This document shows positions 24,212 to 32,892 of a stretch of 33,214 nucleotides of DNA, in pieces. The translations under genes were made by a program, and so were the position numbers. Positions within the stretch are counted from its first letter, which is position 1, and every line of letters begins with the position of its first letter. The stretch comes from Acidimicrobiales bacterium. GTDB lineage: Bacteria; Actinomycetota; Acidimicrobiia; Acidimicrobiales; SHLQ01. The notes under the pieces are model-generated. The model saw nothing but the letters and a program-made list of their open reading frames with translations, searched no databases and was not told the origin of the DNA. The stretch spans positions 1 through 33,214 of the forward strand of contig SHLQ01000012.1 of NCBI GenBank assembly GCA_004282895.1, read 5' to 3'.

Positions 24212-26365
24212 ATGAGTACAGACGAAGGCAAGTGCCCGGTAGCGCACAACCCGCACACCGGCACCGGTAGCTCGGCCAACCAGCACTGGTGGCCGAACCA
24301 ACTCAACTTGAACATTCTCGATCAAGGGTCGTCGGCCTCGAATCCGATGGGCGACGACTTCGACTACGCGGCCGAACACGCGACGCTCGACCTGCCGGCC
24401 GTCAAGGCCGACCTGACCGCCCTGATGACCGACTCCCAGGATTGGTGGCCAGCGGACTTCGGTCACTACGGCGGCCTGTTCGTGCGCATGGCATGGCACA
24501 GCGCCGGCACGTACCGCACCCACGATGGTCGTGGTGGCGGTGGCAGCGGCACCCAGCGCTTCGCGCCGCTCAACAGCTGGCCCGACAACGGCAACCTCGA
24601 CAAGGCCCGTCAGCTGCTCCTTCCGATCAAGCAGAAGTACGGCCGCAAGCTCTCGTGGGCCGACCTCATGATCCTCGCCGGCAACGTGGCAATGGAGTCG
24701 ATGGGCTTCAAGACGTACGGCTTCGCAGGCGGTCGTGAAGACGTGTGGGCCCCTGAAGAGGACATCTACTGGGGTCCCGAGAACGTCTGGCTCGATGATG
24801 AGCGTTACAGCGGCGACCGCGAGCTCATGGAGCCGCTTGGTGCCGTCCAGATGGGCCTCATCTACGTGAACCCGGAAGGCCCCAACGCCGTCCCGGATCC
24901 CGTGGCATCGGGTCGTGACGTGCGCGAGACCTTCCGTCGTATGGCGATGAACGACGAGGAGACCGTTGCGCTCGTCGCTGGTGGTCACGCGTTCGGCAAG
25001 ATGCACGGCGCCGGCCCCGAGGATGATGTGGCCGCCGAGCCCGAGGGCGCTCCCATGGAGCAGCAGCTTCTCGGGTGGAAGAACAGCTACGAGTCGGGCA
25101 AGGCCGAGCACACCACGACGGCAGGGTTCGAAGGTGCATGGAACTCCACGCCAACCACGTGGGACAACAACTACCTCGAGACACTCATGGACAATGACTG
25201 GGAGCTCATGGAGAGCCCGTCCGGCCACAAGCAGTGGACCGCTCCGGCATTGGCCGGCACGGTTCCCGACGCCCACGTCGAAGGCCTCATGAACGGACCG
25301 GTCATGACCACCGCTGACATGTCGTTGAAGATGGACCCGATCTACAACGAGATCTCCACGCGGTTCCGCAACGACTTCGATGCGTTCTCCGATGCCTACG
25401 CTCGTGCCTGGTACAAGCTGACGCACCGCGACATGGGGCCGAAGGTCCGCTACGTCGGTCCCGAGGTGCCTGCGGCCGATGAGCTCTGGCAGGATCCGAT
25501 TCCGGCCGGCACTGCGCTCAGCGACGCCGATGTCGCGACGGTCAAAGCCGCCATCATGGGTGCCGGGCTCAGCATTACCGACCTCGTGAGCACGGCCTGG
25601 GCCTCCGCCTCGACCTACCGCGGTTCCGACATGCGCGGTGGCGCCAACGGCGCCCGCATCCGCCTCGAGCCACAGGTGAGCTGGGAGGCCAACAACCCGG
25701 CCGACCTCCGTCGGGTCCTCACCGCTCTCGAAGGTGTGCAGTCGAGCGTGGGCGTCGACGTGTCGATGGCCGACCTCATCGTCCTCGGTGGCGCAGCAGC
25801 CATCGAAGCCGCGGCCTCGGCCGCTGGTCAGAGCGTCAGCGTTGCGGTCAGCACCGGCCGCGGCGATGCCACCCAGGATCAGACCGACGTCGAGTCGTTC
25901 GCCTGGCTCGAGCCAAAGGCAGATGGTTTCCGCAACTATCTGGGCAAGGGTGTCAGCCACGTTGCCGAGCACCTGCTCGTCGACAAGGCGCAGCTGCTTG
26001 GCCTGAGCGCTCCCGAGATGACCGTGCTCGTGGGCGGCCTCCGCACCCTTGGTGTCAGCTCCGACAACCACGGCGTCCTCACCGATGACACCTCCAGCCT
26101 GACCAACGACTTCTTCGTGAACCTGCTCGATGTGGGCACCGAGTGGTCGCCAGCTTCAGGGGCCGAAGGCGTCTTCGAAGGCAAGGACCGTGCCAGTGGT
26201 GCCGCCAAGGGCACCGGCACTCGCAACGACCTCGTGTTCGGCTCGAACTCGATCCTTCGTGCGCTGGCCGAGGTCTATGGTTCAAGCGATTCGGCAGAGA
26301 AGTTCGCCAACGACTTCGCTGCGGCATTCGCCAAGGTCATGGATGCCGATCGGTTCGACCTGTAG
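24212..26365 (+). CDS. katG: Catalase-peroxidase
   Basis: A 717-aa bifunctional heme enzyme that removes hydrogen peroxide. It begins [10 protein letters not shown]. Distal residues Arg92, Trp95 and His96 are in [14 protein letters not shown]. The covalent Met-Tyr-Trp adduct residues are present: Trp95, Tyr218 (GLIYVNPEG) and Met244 (RRMAMND). The proximal heme ligand is His259 ([14 protein letters not shown]). The C-terminal half is the usual inactive duplicate domain. Length is normal for the family (about 720-740 aa). The track starts 21 codons earlier, inside furA; the ATG at 24212 has CGGAGAAG upstream. It is cotranscribed with furA. Confidence 0.97.
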   Translation: MSTDEGKCPVAHNPHTGTGSSANQHWWPNQLNLNILDQGSSASNPMGDDFDYAAEHATLDLPAVKADLTALMTDSQDWWPADFGHYGGLFVRMAWHSAGTYRTHDGRGGGGSGTQRFAPLNSWPDNGNLDKARQLLLPIKQKYGRKLSWADLMILAGNVAMESMGFKTYGFAGGREDVWAPEEDIYWGPENVWLDDERYSGDRELMEPLGAVQMGLIYVNPEGPNAVPDPVASGRDVRETFRRMAMNDEETVALVAGGHAFGKMHGAGPEDDVAAEPEGAPMEQQLLGWKNSYESGKAEHTTTAGFEGAWNSTPTTWDNNYLETLMDNDWELMESPSGHKQWTAPALAGTVPDAHVEGLMNGPVMTTADMSLKMDPIYNEISTRFRNDFDAFSDAYARAWYKLTHRDMGPKVRYVGPEVPAADELWQDPIPAGTALSDADVATVKAAIMGAGLSITDLVSTAWASASTYRGSDMRGGANGARIRLEPQVSWEANNPADLRRVLTALEGVQSSVGVDVSMADLIVLGGAAAIEAAASAAGQSVSVAVSTGRGDATQDQTDVESFAWLEPKADGFRNYLGKGVSHVAEHLLVDKAQLLGLSAPEMTVLVGGLRTLGVSSDNHGVLTDDTSSLTNDFFVNLLDVGTEWSPASGAEGVFEGKDRASGAAKGTGTRNDLVFGSNSILRALAEVYGSSDSAEKFANDFAAAFAKVMDADRFDL

Positions 26366-26382
26366 AACCCTCCATTACGAAT

Positions 26383-26425
26383 CTGTGGAGTGTGAGGTGC
26401 GCCTAGCGCGGCTCACACTCCACAG
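26383..26425. terminator. Perfect 14-bp inverted repeat between convergent katG and zur
   Basis: CTGTGGAGTGTGAG, a 15-nt loop that can itself form a small GCGC stem, then CTCACACTCCACAG. It fills the 72-bp gap between two convergent genes, so it probably terminates transcription from both sides. There is no T-run, as is common for GC-rich actinobacterial terminators. Confidence 0.75.
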
Positions 26426-26437
26426 AACGTGGGCGGG

Positions 26438-26875
26438 TTACTGACAGTTCGCGCACGCGCCGACGAGATCAAGTCGGTGGGCCTGAATCTCGAACCCGGT
26501 GTGCTTCGCCGCGCGTTGAAAGGCCCGATCGAGGCTCGCCTCCGTGCGGCCGTCGAGTGAGAAGTCGGCGACATCGCCACAACTCGAGCAGATCAGGTGA
26601 TGATGGTGGCCGGTCAAATGTTCCGCCAGCTCGTAGCGGGCGAAGTCGTCATGGGTGACGATGCGGGTCACGGCGCCAACCTCTTCGAGGATGGTCAGGT
26701 TTCGGTACACACTCGATTGGCTGAGCGACGCATCGGTGGCCAGAAGCTGTGTAATCGTCAGCGGACCCTCCCCCGATTGCAGGGCAACCACCAGCCGCCG
26801 CCGGCCGCGGGTGTAGCGCTGATCTGCCCGATGCAGGAGAGCAGTAACCTCGTTATCGACGTCCTGTTCGTTCAC
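26438..26875 (-). CDS. zur: Fur-family regulator, probable zinc uptake repressor Zur
   Basis: A 145-aa Fur-family protein. The helix-turn-helix domain is about 18-80 (YTRGRRRLVVALQSGEGPLT, SQSSVYRNLTILEEVGAV). The C-terminal domain has GHHHHLICSSCGDVADF and GACANC, giving the two CxxC zinc sites and the His cluster of Zur/Fur proteins. The start is the GTG at 26875. It is 42 bases after a metal ABC ATPase gene on the same strand, opposite a zinc-binding lipoprotein and permease. That context makes zinc the likely signal and separates it from FurA. A manganese- or iron-type regulator remains possible. Confidence 0.85.
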   Translation of the reverse strand: MNEQDVDNEVTALLHRADQRYTRGRRRLVVALQSGEGPLTITQLLATDASLSQSSVYRNLTILEEVGAVTRIVTHDDFARYELAEHLTGHHHHLICSSCGDVADFSLDGRTEASLDRAFQRAAKHTGFEIQAHRLDLVGACANCQ

Positions 26876-26917
26876 GCGCTCACTGTATCCGGTAATGAGA
26901 ACGGCTGGGAATACGGG

Positions 26918-27661
26918 TCAGTGGGAGTGGTCATGGTGAGGATCGTCAAGAATGAACTGGTCTCCCACGCGTAGGACTCCGCCCCCGAACGCCTGGCGCA
27001 GGTGGGTTTCGGTAAGAACGGCGGCGGGAGGGCCCACGGCGATGGCGTTGGTGTCGAGCAGAAGAACCTGATCGCACCGTCGAGCCTCCTCGAGGCTGTG
27101 GGTCGTGACCACCACGGTGCGTCCATCCTCGACCTCCTCGTCGATCAGGTCGAGGATGATGGCGCGCGACGTCACGTCCAGACCCATCACCGGTTCATCG
27201 AGCAGGAGGACGTCTGCATCCTGCGCGAGGCCTTGGGCGATCAGCACCCGTTGACGCTGCCCGCCGGACAGCTCGTGGAGTTGCTTGCGCTCGAGGTCGT
27301 CGATCGCAAGGCGGCGCATCGCGTTGTCGACGGCACTTCGGTCCTCGCCGCGGAACCGACCGAACAGCCCAAGACTCGGGTAACGACCGAGCGAGACGGT
27401 GTCGCGCACGGTGATTGGAAGGCTCTTGTCGACCTCGGTCGACTGCAACACGAAGGCAGGAGCAGGCCCCTCCACGACGGCTGACCCACTCGTGGAGGGA
27501 ACGGTGCCGGCCAGCACGCCGAGCAGCGTGGATTTACCGGAGCCGTTCGGTCCTATCACCGCCAACGATGACGCAGCGGGCACCTCAATGTTGACGCCCG
27601 TCAGTGCCACATCATCGCCATAGGCCACGTGTAGGTCTTGGGTGTTGATCGCGACGGGCAC
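26918..27661 (-). CDS. Metal (zinc/manganese) ABC transporter ATP-binding protein
   Basis: A 247-aa ABC ATPase of the ZnuC/MntB type. Seen: Walker A GPNGSGKST, signature LSGGQRQRV, Walker B VLLLDEP and H-loop VVTTH. The C-terminus ends in a His-rich DDPHHDHSH that could bind zinc. It should power the ZnuA/ZnuB pair encoded divergently. I chose the GTG at 27661 because TACTCT lies exactly 7 nt upstream on this strand (leaderless arrangement) and the family block INTQDLHVAYGD follows at once; the track's TTG at 27685 would lie upstream of that promoter. First gene of a two-gene operon with zur. Confidence 0.9.
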   Translation of the reverse strand: MPVAINTQDLHVAYGDDVALTGVNIEVPAASSLAVIGPNGSGKSTLLGVLAGTVPSTSGSAVVEGPAPAFVLQSTEVDKSLPITVRDTVSLGRYPSLGLFGRFRGEDRSAVDNAMRRLAIDDLERKQLHELSGGQRQRVLIAQGLAQDADVLLLDEPVMGLDVTSRAIILDLIDEEVEDGRTVVVTTHSLEEARRCDQVLLLDTNAIAVGPPAAVLTETHLRQAFGGGVLRVGDQFILDDPHHDHSH

Positions 27662-27668
27662 GAGAACA

Positions 27669-27674
27669 AGAGTA
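27669..27674 (-). promoter_or_regulatory. -10 box of a leaderless metal ABC ATPase transcript
   Basis: On the minus strand TACTCT is followed by 7 nt and the GTG start. The same spacing is seen at furA. No good -35 is visible; the Zur-like box at 27687-27707 covers the upstream position. Confidence 0.4.
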
Positions 27675-27686
27675 TGCGGTATCAAT

Positions 27687-27707
27687 AACGAAACCGATTC
27701 TCATTTC
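27687..27707. promoter_or_regulatory. Candidate Zur box 1 (ABC ATPase-zur side)
   Basis: AACGAAACCGATTCTCATTTC is AT-rich and carries the half-site TTCTCA plus a GAA...TTC dyad. It overlaps the expected -35 region of the ATPase gene. Box 2 shares the TTCTCA half-site. Confidence 0.4.
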
Positions 27708-27716
27708 AAGTTGCCG

Positions 27717-27726
27717 TTGAATTCAA
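27717..27726. promoter_or_regulatory. Perfect 10-bp palindrome between the two Zur-like boxes
   Basis: TTGAATTCAA reads the same on both strands and lies midway between the two candidate Zur boxes in the divergent znu region. It may be a further operator or just AT-rich promoter DNA. Confidence 0.3.
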
Positions 27727-27738
27727 TGGCCCGTAGGT

Positions 27739-27759
27739 TGAAAATGATACTGGTTCTCA
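27739..27759. promoter_or_regulatory. Candidate Zur box 2 (znuA side)
   Basis: TGAAAATGATACTGGTTCTCA is an imperfect dyad with outer half-sites TGAAAA and TTCTCA (complement TGAGAA), resembling actinobacterial Zur sites that contain TGAAAATGAT. It ends 16 bases before the znuA ATG, well placed to block transcription when zinc is plentiful. Confidence 0.5.
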
Positions 27760-27775
27760 CTCCGGAGATTCGAAG

Positions 27776-28735
27776 ATGAAGCTTTCTTTCAATTCGACGC
27801 TTGCACCTGTGCTCGCTCTCGCTTTGGTGGCGGTGGCGTGCGGAAGCGCCGATGCCTCACAGTCCGATGATCAGCCAACCGCCGTCGTGACCGCAAACAT
27901 TCTCGGGGACGTGGTCGAGAACCTCGTCGGCGATCAGATGAATGTGCTGACCGTCATGCCGGTCGGAGCGGACCCCCACGACTTCCAGGCGTCGGCTCAG
28001 CAGGTCGCACAAATCGGCGAGGCCGACGTCCTCATCGTCAACGGCGCGGGGTTCGAGGAAGGCCTACTTGACGTGATCGAGTCGGCTGAAGCTGACGGGG
28101 TACTGACTTTCGAAGCGATCAGTGCCGTCGACACAATCGAGTACGACGAGGGAGGTCACGGCCACGACGATGAAGAAGACCACGACGACCATGGCGAGAG
28201 CGTCGATCCTCACTTCTTCACCGACCCTGCCCGAATGGCTGTGGCAGCAGACGCACTCGCGACCTTCATCGTTGACAACGTCGAGGGCATCGACGAGGTC
28301 GCCTTGCGCGCATCGGCGGATTCGCACATCGCCGAACTCAACGCGCTGGATCAGGAGGTCGCCGACACGGTGGCCGGCCTCACCGAGGAGCAACGAGTAC
28401 TCGTGACCAACCATGAGGTGTTCGGCTACTTCGCCAACCGCTACGACTTCGAGGTCGTCGGAACTGTGATCCCTGGCGGCAGCACGGTGGATGGCGCCAG
28501 CGCGCAGGCGCTGGCCGAATTGGCTGAGGTGGTCGAGGCGGAAGGCGTGCCCGCGATCTTCGCCGACGCGTCCTCCTCCGACGACCTGGCGGTCACGCTC
28601 GCGGAAGAGGTCGGCGACATCGAAGTTGTCCAACTTTTCTCGGAGTCACTCGGCGACGAGGATTCCGAGGGTGCAACGTACCTCTCGATGGTCCGGACGA
28701 ACGCCGATCGCATAACCGCGGCGCTCAGCGGCTAA
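27776..28735 (+). CDS. znuA: Zinc ABC transporter substrate-binding lipoprotein
   Basis: A 319-aa extracytoplasmic metal-binding protein (cluster A-I type). The signal peptide ends in LVAVAC with lipidation at Cys22. PVGADPHDFQAS carries the first metal His. A His/Asp-rich loop (GGHGHDDEEDHDDHGESVDPH, about 126-146) is a zinc-specific feature and leads to DPHFFTDP. VTNHEVFGYFANRY carries the third His, and FADASSSDDLA the acidic ligand region. The ATG at 27776 has CCGGAG upstream. It is divergent from the ATPase gene with Zur-like boxes between them, and the permease follows after 13 bases. Confidence 0.92.
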   Translation: MKLSFNSTLAPVLALALVAVACGSADASQSDDQPTAVVTANILGDVVENLVGDQMNVLTVMPVGADPHDFQASAQQVAQIGEADVLIVNGAGFEEGLLDVIESAEADGVLTFEAISAVDTIEYDEGGHGHDDEEDHDDHGESVDPHFFTDPARMAVAADALATFIVDNVEGIDEVALRASADSHIAELNALDQEVADTVAGLTEEQRVLVTNHEVFGYFANRYDFEVVGTVIPGGSTVDGASAQALAELAEVVEAEGVPAIFADASSSDDLAVTLAEEVGDIEVVQLFSESLGDEDSEGATYLSMVRTNADRITAALSG

Positions 28736-28748
28736 GACTGGAACCATC

Positions 28749-29594
28749 ATGGACTGGGTTGTCGACGCGTTCGAACCGGCGTTCATGCAACGCGCGCTTA
28801 TTGGCAGCCTTATCGCGGTCGTCGCGACGTCGTTCGTGGGTACATGGGTGGTCCTAAGAGGACTTGCGTTCCTCGGTGACGCTCTCGCCCATGGGGTTAT
28901 CCCCGGGATCGCCCTTGCGGTGCTGATCGGTTTCAACCCCGCTATCGGCGCATTCGCGGCGGCGTTGGTGATGGCCGGATTTGTCAGCCTGGTCTCGAAC
29001 CGAACCTCGGTCCGTGAGGACACGGCAATCGGGCTTCTCTTCGTCGGCATGCTGTCATTGGGCATCATCATCATCTCTCGTGCGCAGTCTTTCTCGACAG
29101 AGGTCACGGCCCTGCTGTTCGGTGACGTTCTGGGCGTAACAACAGACGACATCCGGGGCCAGGCGATCGCCGCGGTCGTTGTGGCGGTCGCGACCGCGGT
29201 GCTCTACCGCCCGTTTCTTGCTCTGACGTTCAACCGCGACAAGGCCCAGACCCTTGGTATGCATCCTCGGCTCGCCCAGGCCGCCCTTCTAGCGCTGTTG
29301 ACCCTGAGTATCGTGGCCAGCTTCCAGGCAATCGGAACGCTGCTCGTGTTCGGATTATTGGTCGGACCGCCGGCGACGGCGTCTCTGCTCGTCCACCGGG
29401 TGCCGCTGATCATGGCACTGTCAATGCTGCTCGGCGCGGTCGCCGTCTTTGCCGGCCTGTTGGTGAGCTTCCACTTCGGCACCGCCGGCGGCGCCACCAT
29501 CGCCGGCTTCAGTGTGCTCGAGTTCTTCGTCGTGCTCCTTGCCCGCGAAGCCCGGGAAGCGCTGCGGCGAACACCGAGCACCGTTGGCGCCTGA
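28749..29594 (+). CDS. znuB: Zinc ABC transporter permease
   Basis: A 281-aa ABC-3 family permease with about eight membrane helices. TWVVLRGLAFLGDALAHGVI near the N-terminus is the family signature, followed by EDTAIGLLFVGMLSLGIIII. FGLLVGPPATASLLVHR is the block near the ATPase contact. The C-terminus is short and basic. It forms the channel for metal delivered by ZnuA and driven by the ATPase encoded on the other strand. Its stop is three bases from the convergent YibE/F gene stop, leaving no room for a terminator. Confidence 0.92.
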   Translation: MDWVVDAFEPAFMQRALIGSLIAVVATSFVGTWVVLRGLAFLGDALAHGVIPGIALAVLIGFNPAIGAFAAALVMAGFVSLVSNRTSVREDTAIGLLFVGMLSLGIIIISRAQSFSTEVTALLFGDVLGVTTDDIRGQAIAAVVVAVATAVLYRPFLALTFNRDKAQTLGMHPRLAQAALLALLTLSIVASFQAIGTLLVFGLLVGPPATASLLVHRVPLIMALSMLLGAVAVFAGLLVSFHFGTAGGATIAGFSVLEFFVVLLAREAREALRRTPSTVGA

Positions 29595-29597
29595 CAC

Positions 29598-30908
29598 TCA
29601 GTCCTGGTCGCGTGGTGCGAAGTCATCCCATTGCGGTTCAGCTTCCAAGGGCTCCTCTGAGCCGACCGCATCGGCTGAGCTGACCGACTCGTCCTCACCG
29701 GGCGGCAATACGGCCGCTGCAAGCGCCGTCGTCAGGGGAACCGCCGCGATCAGCCCGATCGAGCCACACAGTGTGCGAACGATCTCAACTGCAATCACCT
29801 CGGAGTTGGCCACGGTCGCAAGGGACTGTTCCGATGCGGCGAACAGCAGCAACAGCGGCAGACTCGCACCGGCGTAGGCGAGAAGAAGCGTGTTCACTGT
29901 GGCCGCGATGTGATCCCGTCCGATCCGTAGACCGGATCGGATCAGGGCAGCCGACGGCAGGGCCCGGTTGTGTCGGCGCAACTCAGCGACGATCGACACC
30001 TGAGTGACGGTTACATCGTCGAGCGCACCGAGTGCACCGATGATGGCCCCACCCAGTAGCAACGAACTCAGCCGCAAGTCCTCGGCCAGAAACGGCAGCA
30101 CAAGCGCCTCGCTGCTCCCGAAGCCGGTGAAACTTGCCCACTCGAAGAAGACCCACGACAGCACGAACGTCAGGGCCAGTGCGGCGAGTGTTCCAGCGAG
30201 CGCAACAGTCGTCGTCGGCGTGACCCCGTGGGTGAGAAAGAAGCTGACGAACGCAATGACCGTCGCCGCTACCAGCGCCACGAGGACAGGGTCGTTCCCA
30301 TCCAGCACCGACGGGGCGATGAAGCCGACAAAGACCGCCACGGTGACGGCCATTGATAGTAGAGCGAGGGCTCCCCGAACTCGCCCGAACGCCACGACGA
30401 TCACTACAAACAGCACCGTCAGGACGAACAGACTCGTCGATCGGGCCTGATCTTCGTAGAAGTACGTGTTCGTTGTCGGGAGATACCCGAGTACAACGAC
30501 GTCGCCGGCCTCGAACTCGGGCAACCCACGCTCGATCTGCAGGTTGATCTCGGGTAGCGCAAGTCGAGCACCGGCGTCCGGACCCCCGCGAAGCTCAAGA
30601 TCGAGGAGTCGACACTGCTGCGGGAATTCCGGCGTCGAGTAGCTGCACTCACTGTTCACGGAGCTGAGGACCTCCGCGTCGATGCGATCCGTTGCGATCC
30701 CGACCTCGCGGGCGGCGTCGATTGCGGCATCGCGACCTTCGCCGGTCGGCCACATGGCCAGGATCCCGATCACCGCAAGGACGAACGCTCCGGCCAGCGC
30801 CACGAGAATGGCACGCAGGCGCGTTGACTCCCTCCACTGCTGCCAGTCCCCACCGGCACCATGGGAATGACTATGGGCCATGCCATGCGAATGGTCGTGG
30901 TCGTTCAT
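29598..30908 (-). CDS. YibE/F-family membrane protein with a His-rich N-terminus
   Basis: A 436-aa integral membrane protein. It begins MNDHDHSHGMAHSHSHG, a possible metal-binding tail on the cytoplasmic side. One membrane helix (about 33-52) and an extracytoplasmic domain to about 155 follow. About seven or eight further helices carry the YibE/F core: FLTHGVTPTTTVALAGTLAA, LLGGAIIGALGALDDVTVTQ and RIGRDHIAATVNTLLLAYAG. Family members' substrates are unknown. The His tail and the position end-to-end with the zinc permease hint at metal handling, but the gene has no visible Zur box. It is the second gene of a leftward pair with the 101-aa protein. Confidence 0.85.
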   Translation of the reverse strand: MNDHDHSHGMAHSHSHGAGGDWQQWRESTRLRAILVALAGAFVLAVIGILAMWPTGEGRDAAIDAAREVGIATDRIDAEVLSSVNSECSYSTPEFPQQCRLLDLELRGGPDAGARLALPEINLQIERGLPEFEAGDVVVLGYLPTTNTYFYEDQARSTSLFVLTVLFVVIVVAFGRVRGALALLSMAVTVAVFVGFIAPSVLDGNDPVLVALVAATVIAFVSFFLTHGVTPTTTVALAGTLAALALTFVLSWVFFEWASFTGFGSSEALVLPFLAEDLRLSSLLLGGAIIGALGALDDVTVTQVSIVAELRRHNRALPSAALIRSGLRIGRDHIAATVNTLLLAYAGASLPLLLLFAASEQSLATVANSEVIAVEIVRTLCGSIGLIAAVPLTTALAAAVLPPGEDESVSSADAVGSEEPLEAEPQWDDFAPRDQD

Positions 30909-30917
30909 GGGGCGATG

Positions 30918-31223
30918 TCAGCTGATCCGTTCACCCGTCACCGGATGGGGCCCGATCACGGTGAGCATGCCCCCCTCGAAACGGTCACCGTCCACGGTGC
31001 CGCGGAATCGCATCTTGAATTCGGTCATCACGGTCTTGTGGGTGGCGATGAACGTGACGTCGTCGCCGTCGTACGTGGCCGTCACGGGCAACGGACCCTC
31101 AGGGCTCTGGTAAATGCCGGTGCCGTCGGCAGCGAGCGCCACAACTGGCCGCTCCTCGCCCCGCTTGGTGTCGAACCGAAGACGCCATGCACCGACAGCA
31201 CTTGGCGATGAAGTCTCTGACAC
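30918..31223 (-). CDS. Small beta-rich protein of unknown function
   Basis: A 101-aa protein I do not recognise. The start is the GTG at 31223 with GGAGGA upstream. After about ten residues it shows alternating short strands (GAWRLRFDTKRGE, GTGIYQSPEG, VTATYDGDDVTFIATH, TEFKMRFRGTVDGDRFEGGM), a layout seen in small beta-barrel or lipocalin-like domains. There is no signal peptide, Cys or membrane segment, so it should be cytoplasmic. It ends nine bases before the YibE/F start and is probably cotranscribed with it. Divergent from the sulfatase gene. Confidence 0.7.
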   Translation of the reverse strand: MSETSSPSAVGAWRLRFDTKRGEERPVVALAADGTGIYQSPEGPLPVTATYDGDDVTFIATHKTVMTEFKMRFRGTVDGDRFEGGMLTVIGPHPVTGERIS

Positions 31224-31230
31224 GGTGTCC

Positions 31231-31240
31231 TCCGATCGGA
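31231..31240. promoter_or_regulatory. 10-bp palindrome in the divergent sulfatase promoter region
   Basis: TCCGATCGGA is a perfect palindrome, 44 bases before the sulfatase ATG and overlapping the ribosome site of the leftward gene. Next to it on the plus strand is TAACAT, a possible -10 box for the sulfatase. Read on the minus strand, TAGTAATTCCGATCG resembles TAGTAACGATCG in the shared 28-bp elements, with three extra bases. Confidence 0.3.
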
Positions 31241-31283
31241 ATTACTAACATCTGAGGCTAGTTCAACCCCGCCTGGAGACAAG

Positions 31284-32873
31284 ATGCCGCCCACCGCCCC
31301 ACCGAACATCGTGTTCGCGTTTGCGGACGACTGGGGCCGATACGCGAGCGCCTACCGCGGTTACGAAGGAACGAGCGCGTGGAACGAGGTGATCGACACG
31401 CCCAACTTCGACGGCATCGCCGCCGAGGGCGCGCTCTTTCTCAACGCTCTCGTGCCCGCCCCGACGTGCACACCGTGTCGCAGCTCCATCCTCGCTGGCC
31501 GATACTTCTGGCAGACGGGGCTCGGTTCCATCCTCATGGGTTCCGAATGGGACGACGAGATTCCCACCTTTCCGCTCGAGCTCGAGGAACGGGGCGGCTA
31601 CGAGATTGGCCACACCTACAAGGTCTGGAGCCCGGGGCAGACGCGCAACGCCCCCATGGGCGGCCTACGAACCTCGTACAACCCGGCCGGGCTCGACTTC
31701 AATCAGTTCTCCCACTTCGTTACTGCCTTCGGCGAGAAGTACGGCATCACGGCGGCGAAGGAGCTGATGTACACCGAGACTCGGGACAACGTTCGTTCCT
31801 TCCTGCTGGCCAGACGCAAGGATCGGCCATTCTGCTATTGGTGGGGGCCGGCCAACACCCACCGATCATGGGAGCGTGGTTCCGGCAAGGCGCTGTGGGA
31901 CCTCGATCCCGATGACCTCGAAGGACGCATGCCAGGCTTTCTCCCTGACGTGCCCGAGGTGCGCGAGGACGTCGCCGACTATCTGGGCGAGGTACTTGCC
32001 TTCGATGAGGGGCTCGGCATTCTCGTCGAGGAGCTCAAGAAGGCCGGCGAGTACGACAACACAATCATCGTCGTGAGTGGCGATCATGGCATCCCCGGTA
32101 TCCCTCGATCGAAGAACAACCTGTACGACATCGGCTGCGAGGTGGCGCTCGCGGTTCGGTGGCCCGGAGTCGTCGAGCCCGGTCGCGTTATCGACGACTT
32201 CGTCAACATCATGGATTTCGGCCCGACCCTTTGCGAGGCCGGCGGCATCGAGCCTCCGGCAGATATGAGCGCCACCAGCCTGATGTCTCTTCTGCAGAGC
32301 CCGGCCAGCGGACAGGTGGAAGCCGAACGGGACTTCGTCGTGACCGGACGAGAGCGACACGTGGCCCAGGCCCGCGCCGGCTTCCTCCCCTACCCGCAGC
32401 GATCACTGCGCGAGAAGGACTTCATCTACATCATCAACTTCGAACCCGATCGCTGGCCGATGGGCGACCCGGTCGACCTCGGCCCGGATACTGCCGAGGA
32501 GGACAAACCCACCTGGGATCAGCTGGCGTCGAACCCACTGCGCACACTGATGGACTGGGACGGTGGCCCGACCAAGGCCTGGATGATTCTCAACCGTGAG
32601 GATCAGGACGTGGAGCCGCTCTATGACCTGGCGGTGGGCAAACGCCCCAGGGAGGAGCTCTACGACCTGCAGGCTGATCCCGACTACCTCGTGAACCTGG
32701 CCGCGGACCCGGCCCACGAAGAGACCCGGGCGCGCATGGAAGCCCGCTTGTTGTCGGTGCTGGAGGAGCACAACGACCCGCGGCTCATGGAACAACCGTG
32801 CCGCTACGAACTAGAGCCCTACGCCGGCCCCCCAGACACAAACTGGTTTGCCTACATGTGGTTCCAGAAGTGA
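31284..32873 (+). CDS. Type I sulfatase (formylglycine-dependent)
   Basis: A 529-aa alkaline phosphatase-superfamily sulfatase. The N-terminal metal motif is NIVFAFADDWGRY (with Asp-Asp). The activation motif CTPCRSSILAGR (62-73) has Cys62 to be converted to formylglycine by a generating enzyme not in this window. VVSGDHGIPGIPRSKNNLYD gives the second metal site, and the C-terminal subdomain runs to FAYMWFQK. No signal peptide is seen, so it is probably cytoplasmic. CTGGAGAC precedes the ATG. Substrate unknown; it may act on sulfated sugars or aryl sulfates. Its last eight codons are repeated with synonymous changes at 32939-32965. Confidence 0.92.
   Translation: MPPTAPPNIVFAFADDWGRYASAYRGYEGTSAWNEVIDTPNFDGIAAEGALFLNALVPAPTCTPCRSSILAGRYFWQTGLGSILMGSEWDDEIPTFPLELEERGGYEIGHTYKVWSPGQTRNAPMGGLRTSYNPAGLDFNQFSHFVTAFGEKYGITAAKELMYTETRDNVRSFLLARRKDRPFCYWWGPANTHRSWERGSGKALWDLDPDDLEGRMPGFLPDVPEVREDVADYLGEVLAFDEGLGILVEELKKAGEYDNTIIVVSGDHGIPGIPRSKNNLYDIGCEVALAVRWPGVVEPGRVIDDFVNIMDFGPTLCEAGGIEPPADMSATSLMSLLQSPASGQVEAERDFVVTGRERHVAQARAGFLPYPQRSLREKDFIYIINFEPDRWPMGDPVDLGPDTAEEDKPTWDQLASNPLRTLMDWDGGPTKAWMILNREDQDVEPLYDLAVGKRPREELYDLQADPDYLVNLAADPAHEETRARMEARLLSVLEEHNDPRLMEQPCRYELEPYAGPPDTNWFAYMWFQK
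32847..32873 (+). repeat. Sulfatase C-terminal tail, copy 1 (in the gene)
   Basis: These 27 bases encode FAYMWFQK and the stop TGA. They match 32939-32965 at 21 of 27 bases; every difference is synonymous or within the stop codon. Confidence 0.85.
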
Positions 32874-32892
32874 CTCCACGACTCGGACTGGC

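Noticed and set aside
24188-26071. 627-aa open frame antisense to katG
   Set aside because: It lies wholly opposite a clearly functional KatG. Long antisense frames are common in GC-rich coding DNA, and the translation shows no family motifs.
32840-32873. Programmed -1 frameshift giving an alternative sulfatase end
   Set aside because: The -1 frame is open into the second FAYMWFQK, but no convincing slippery heptamer is seen, so I treat the second tail as a duplication or relic.
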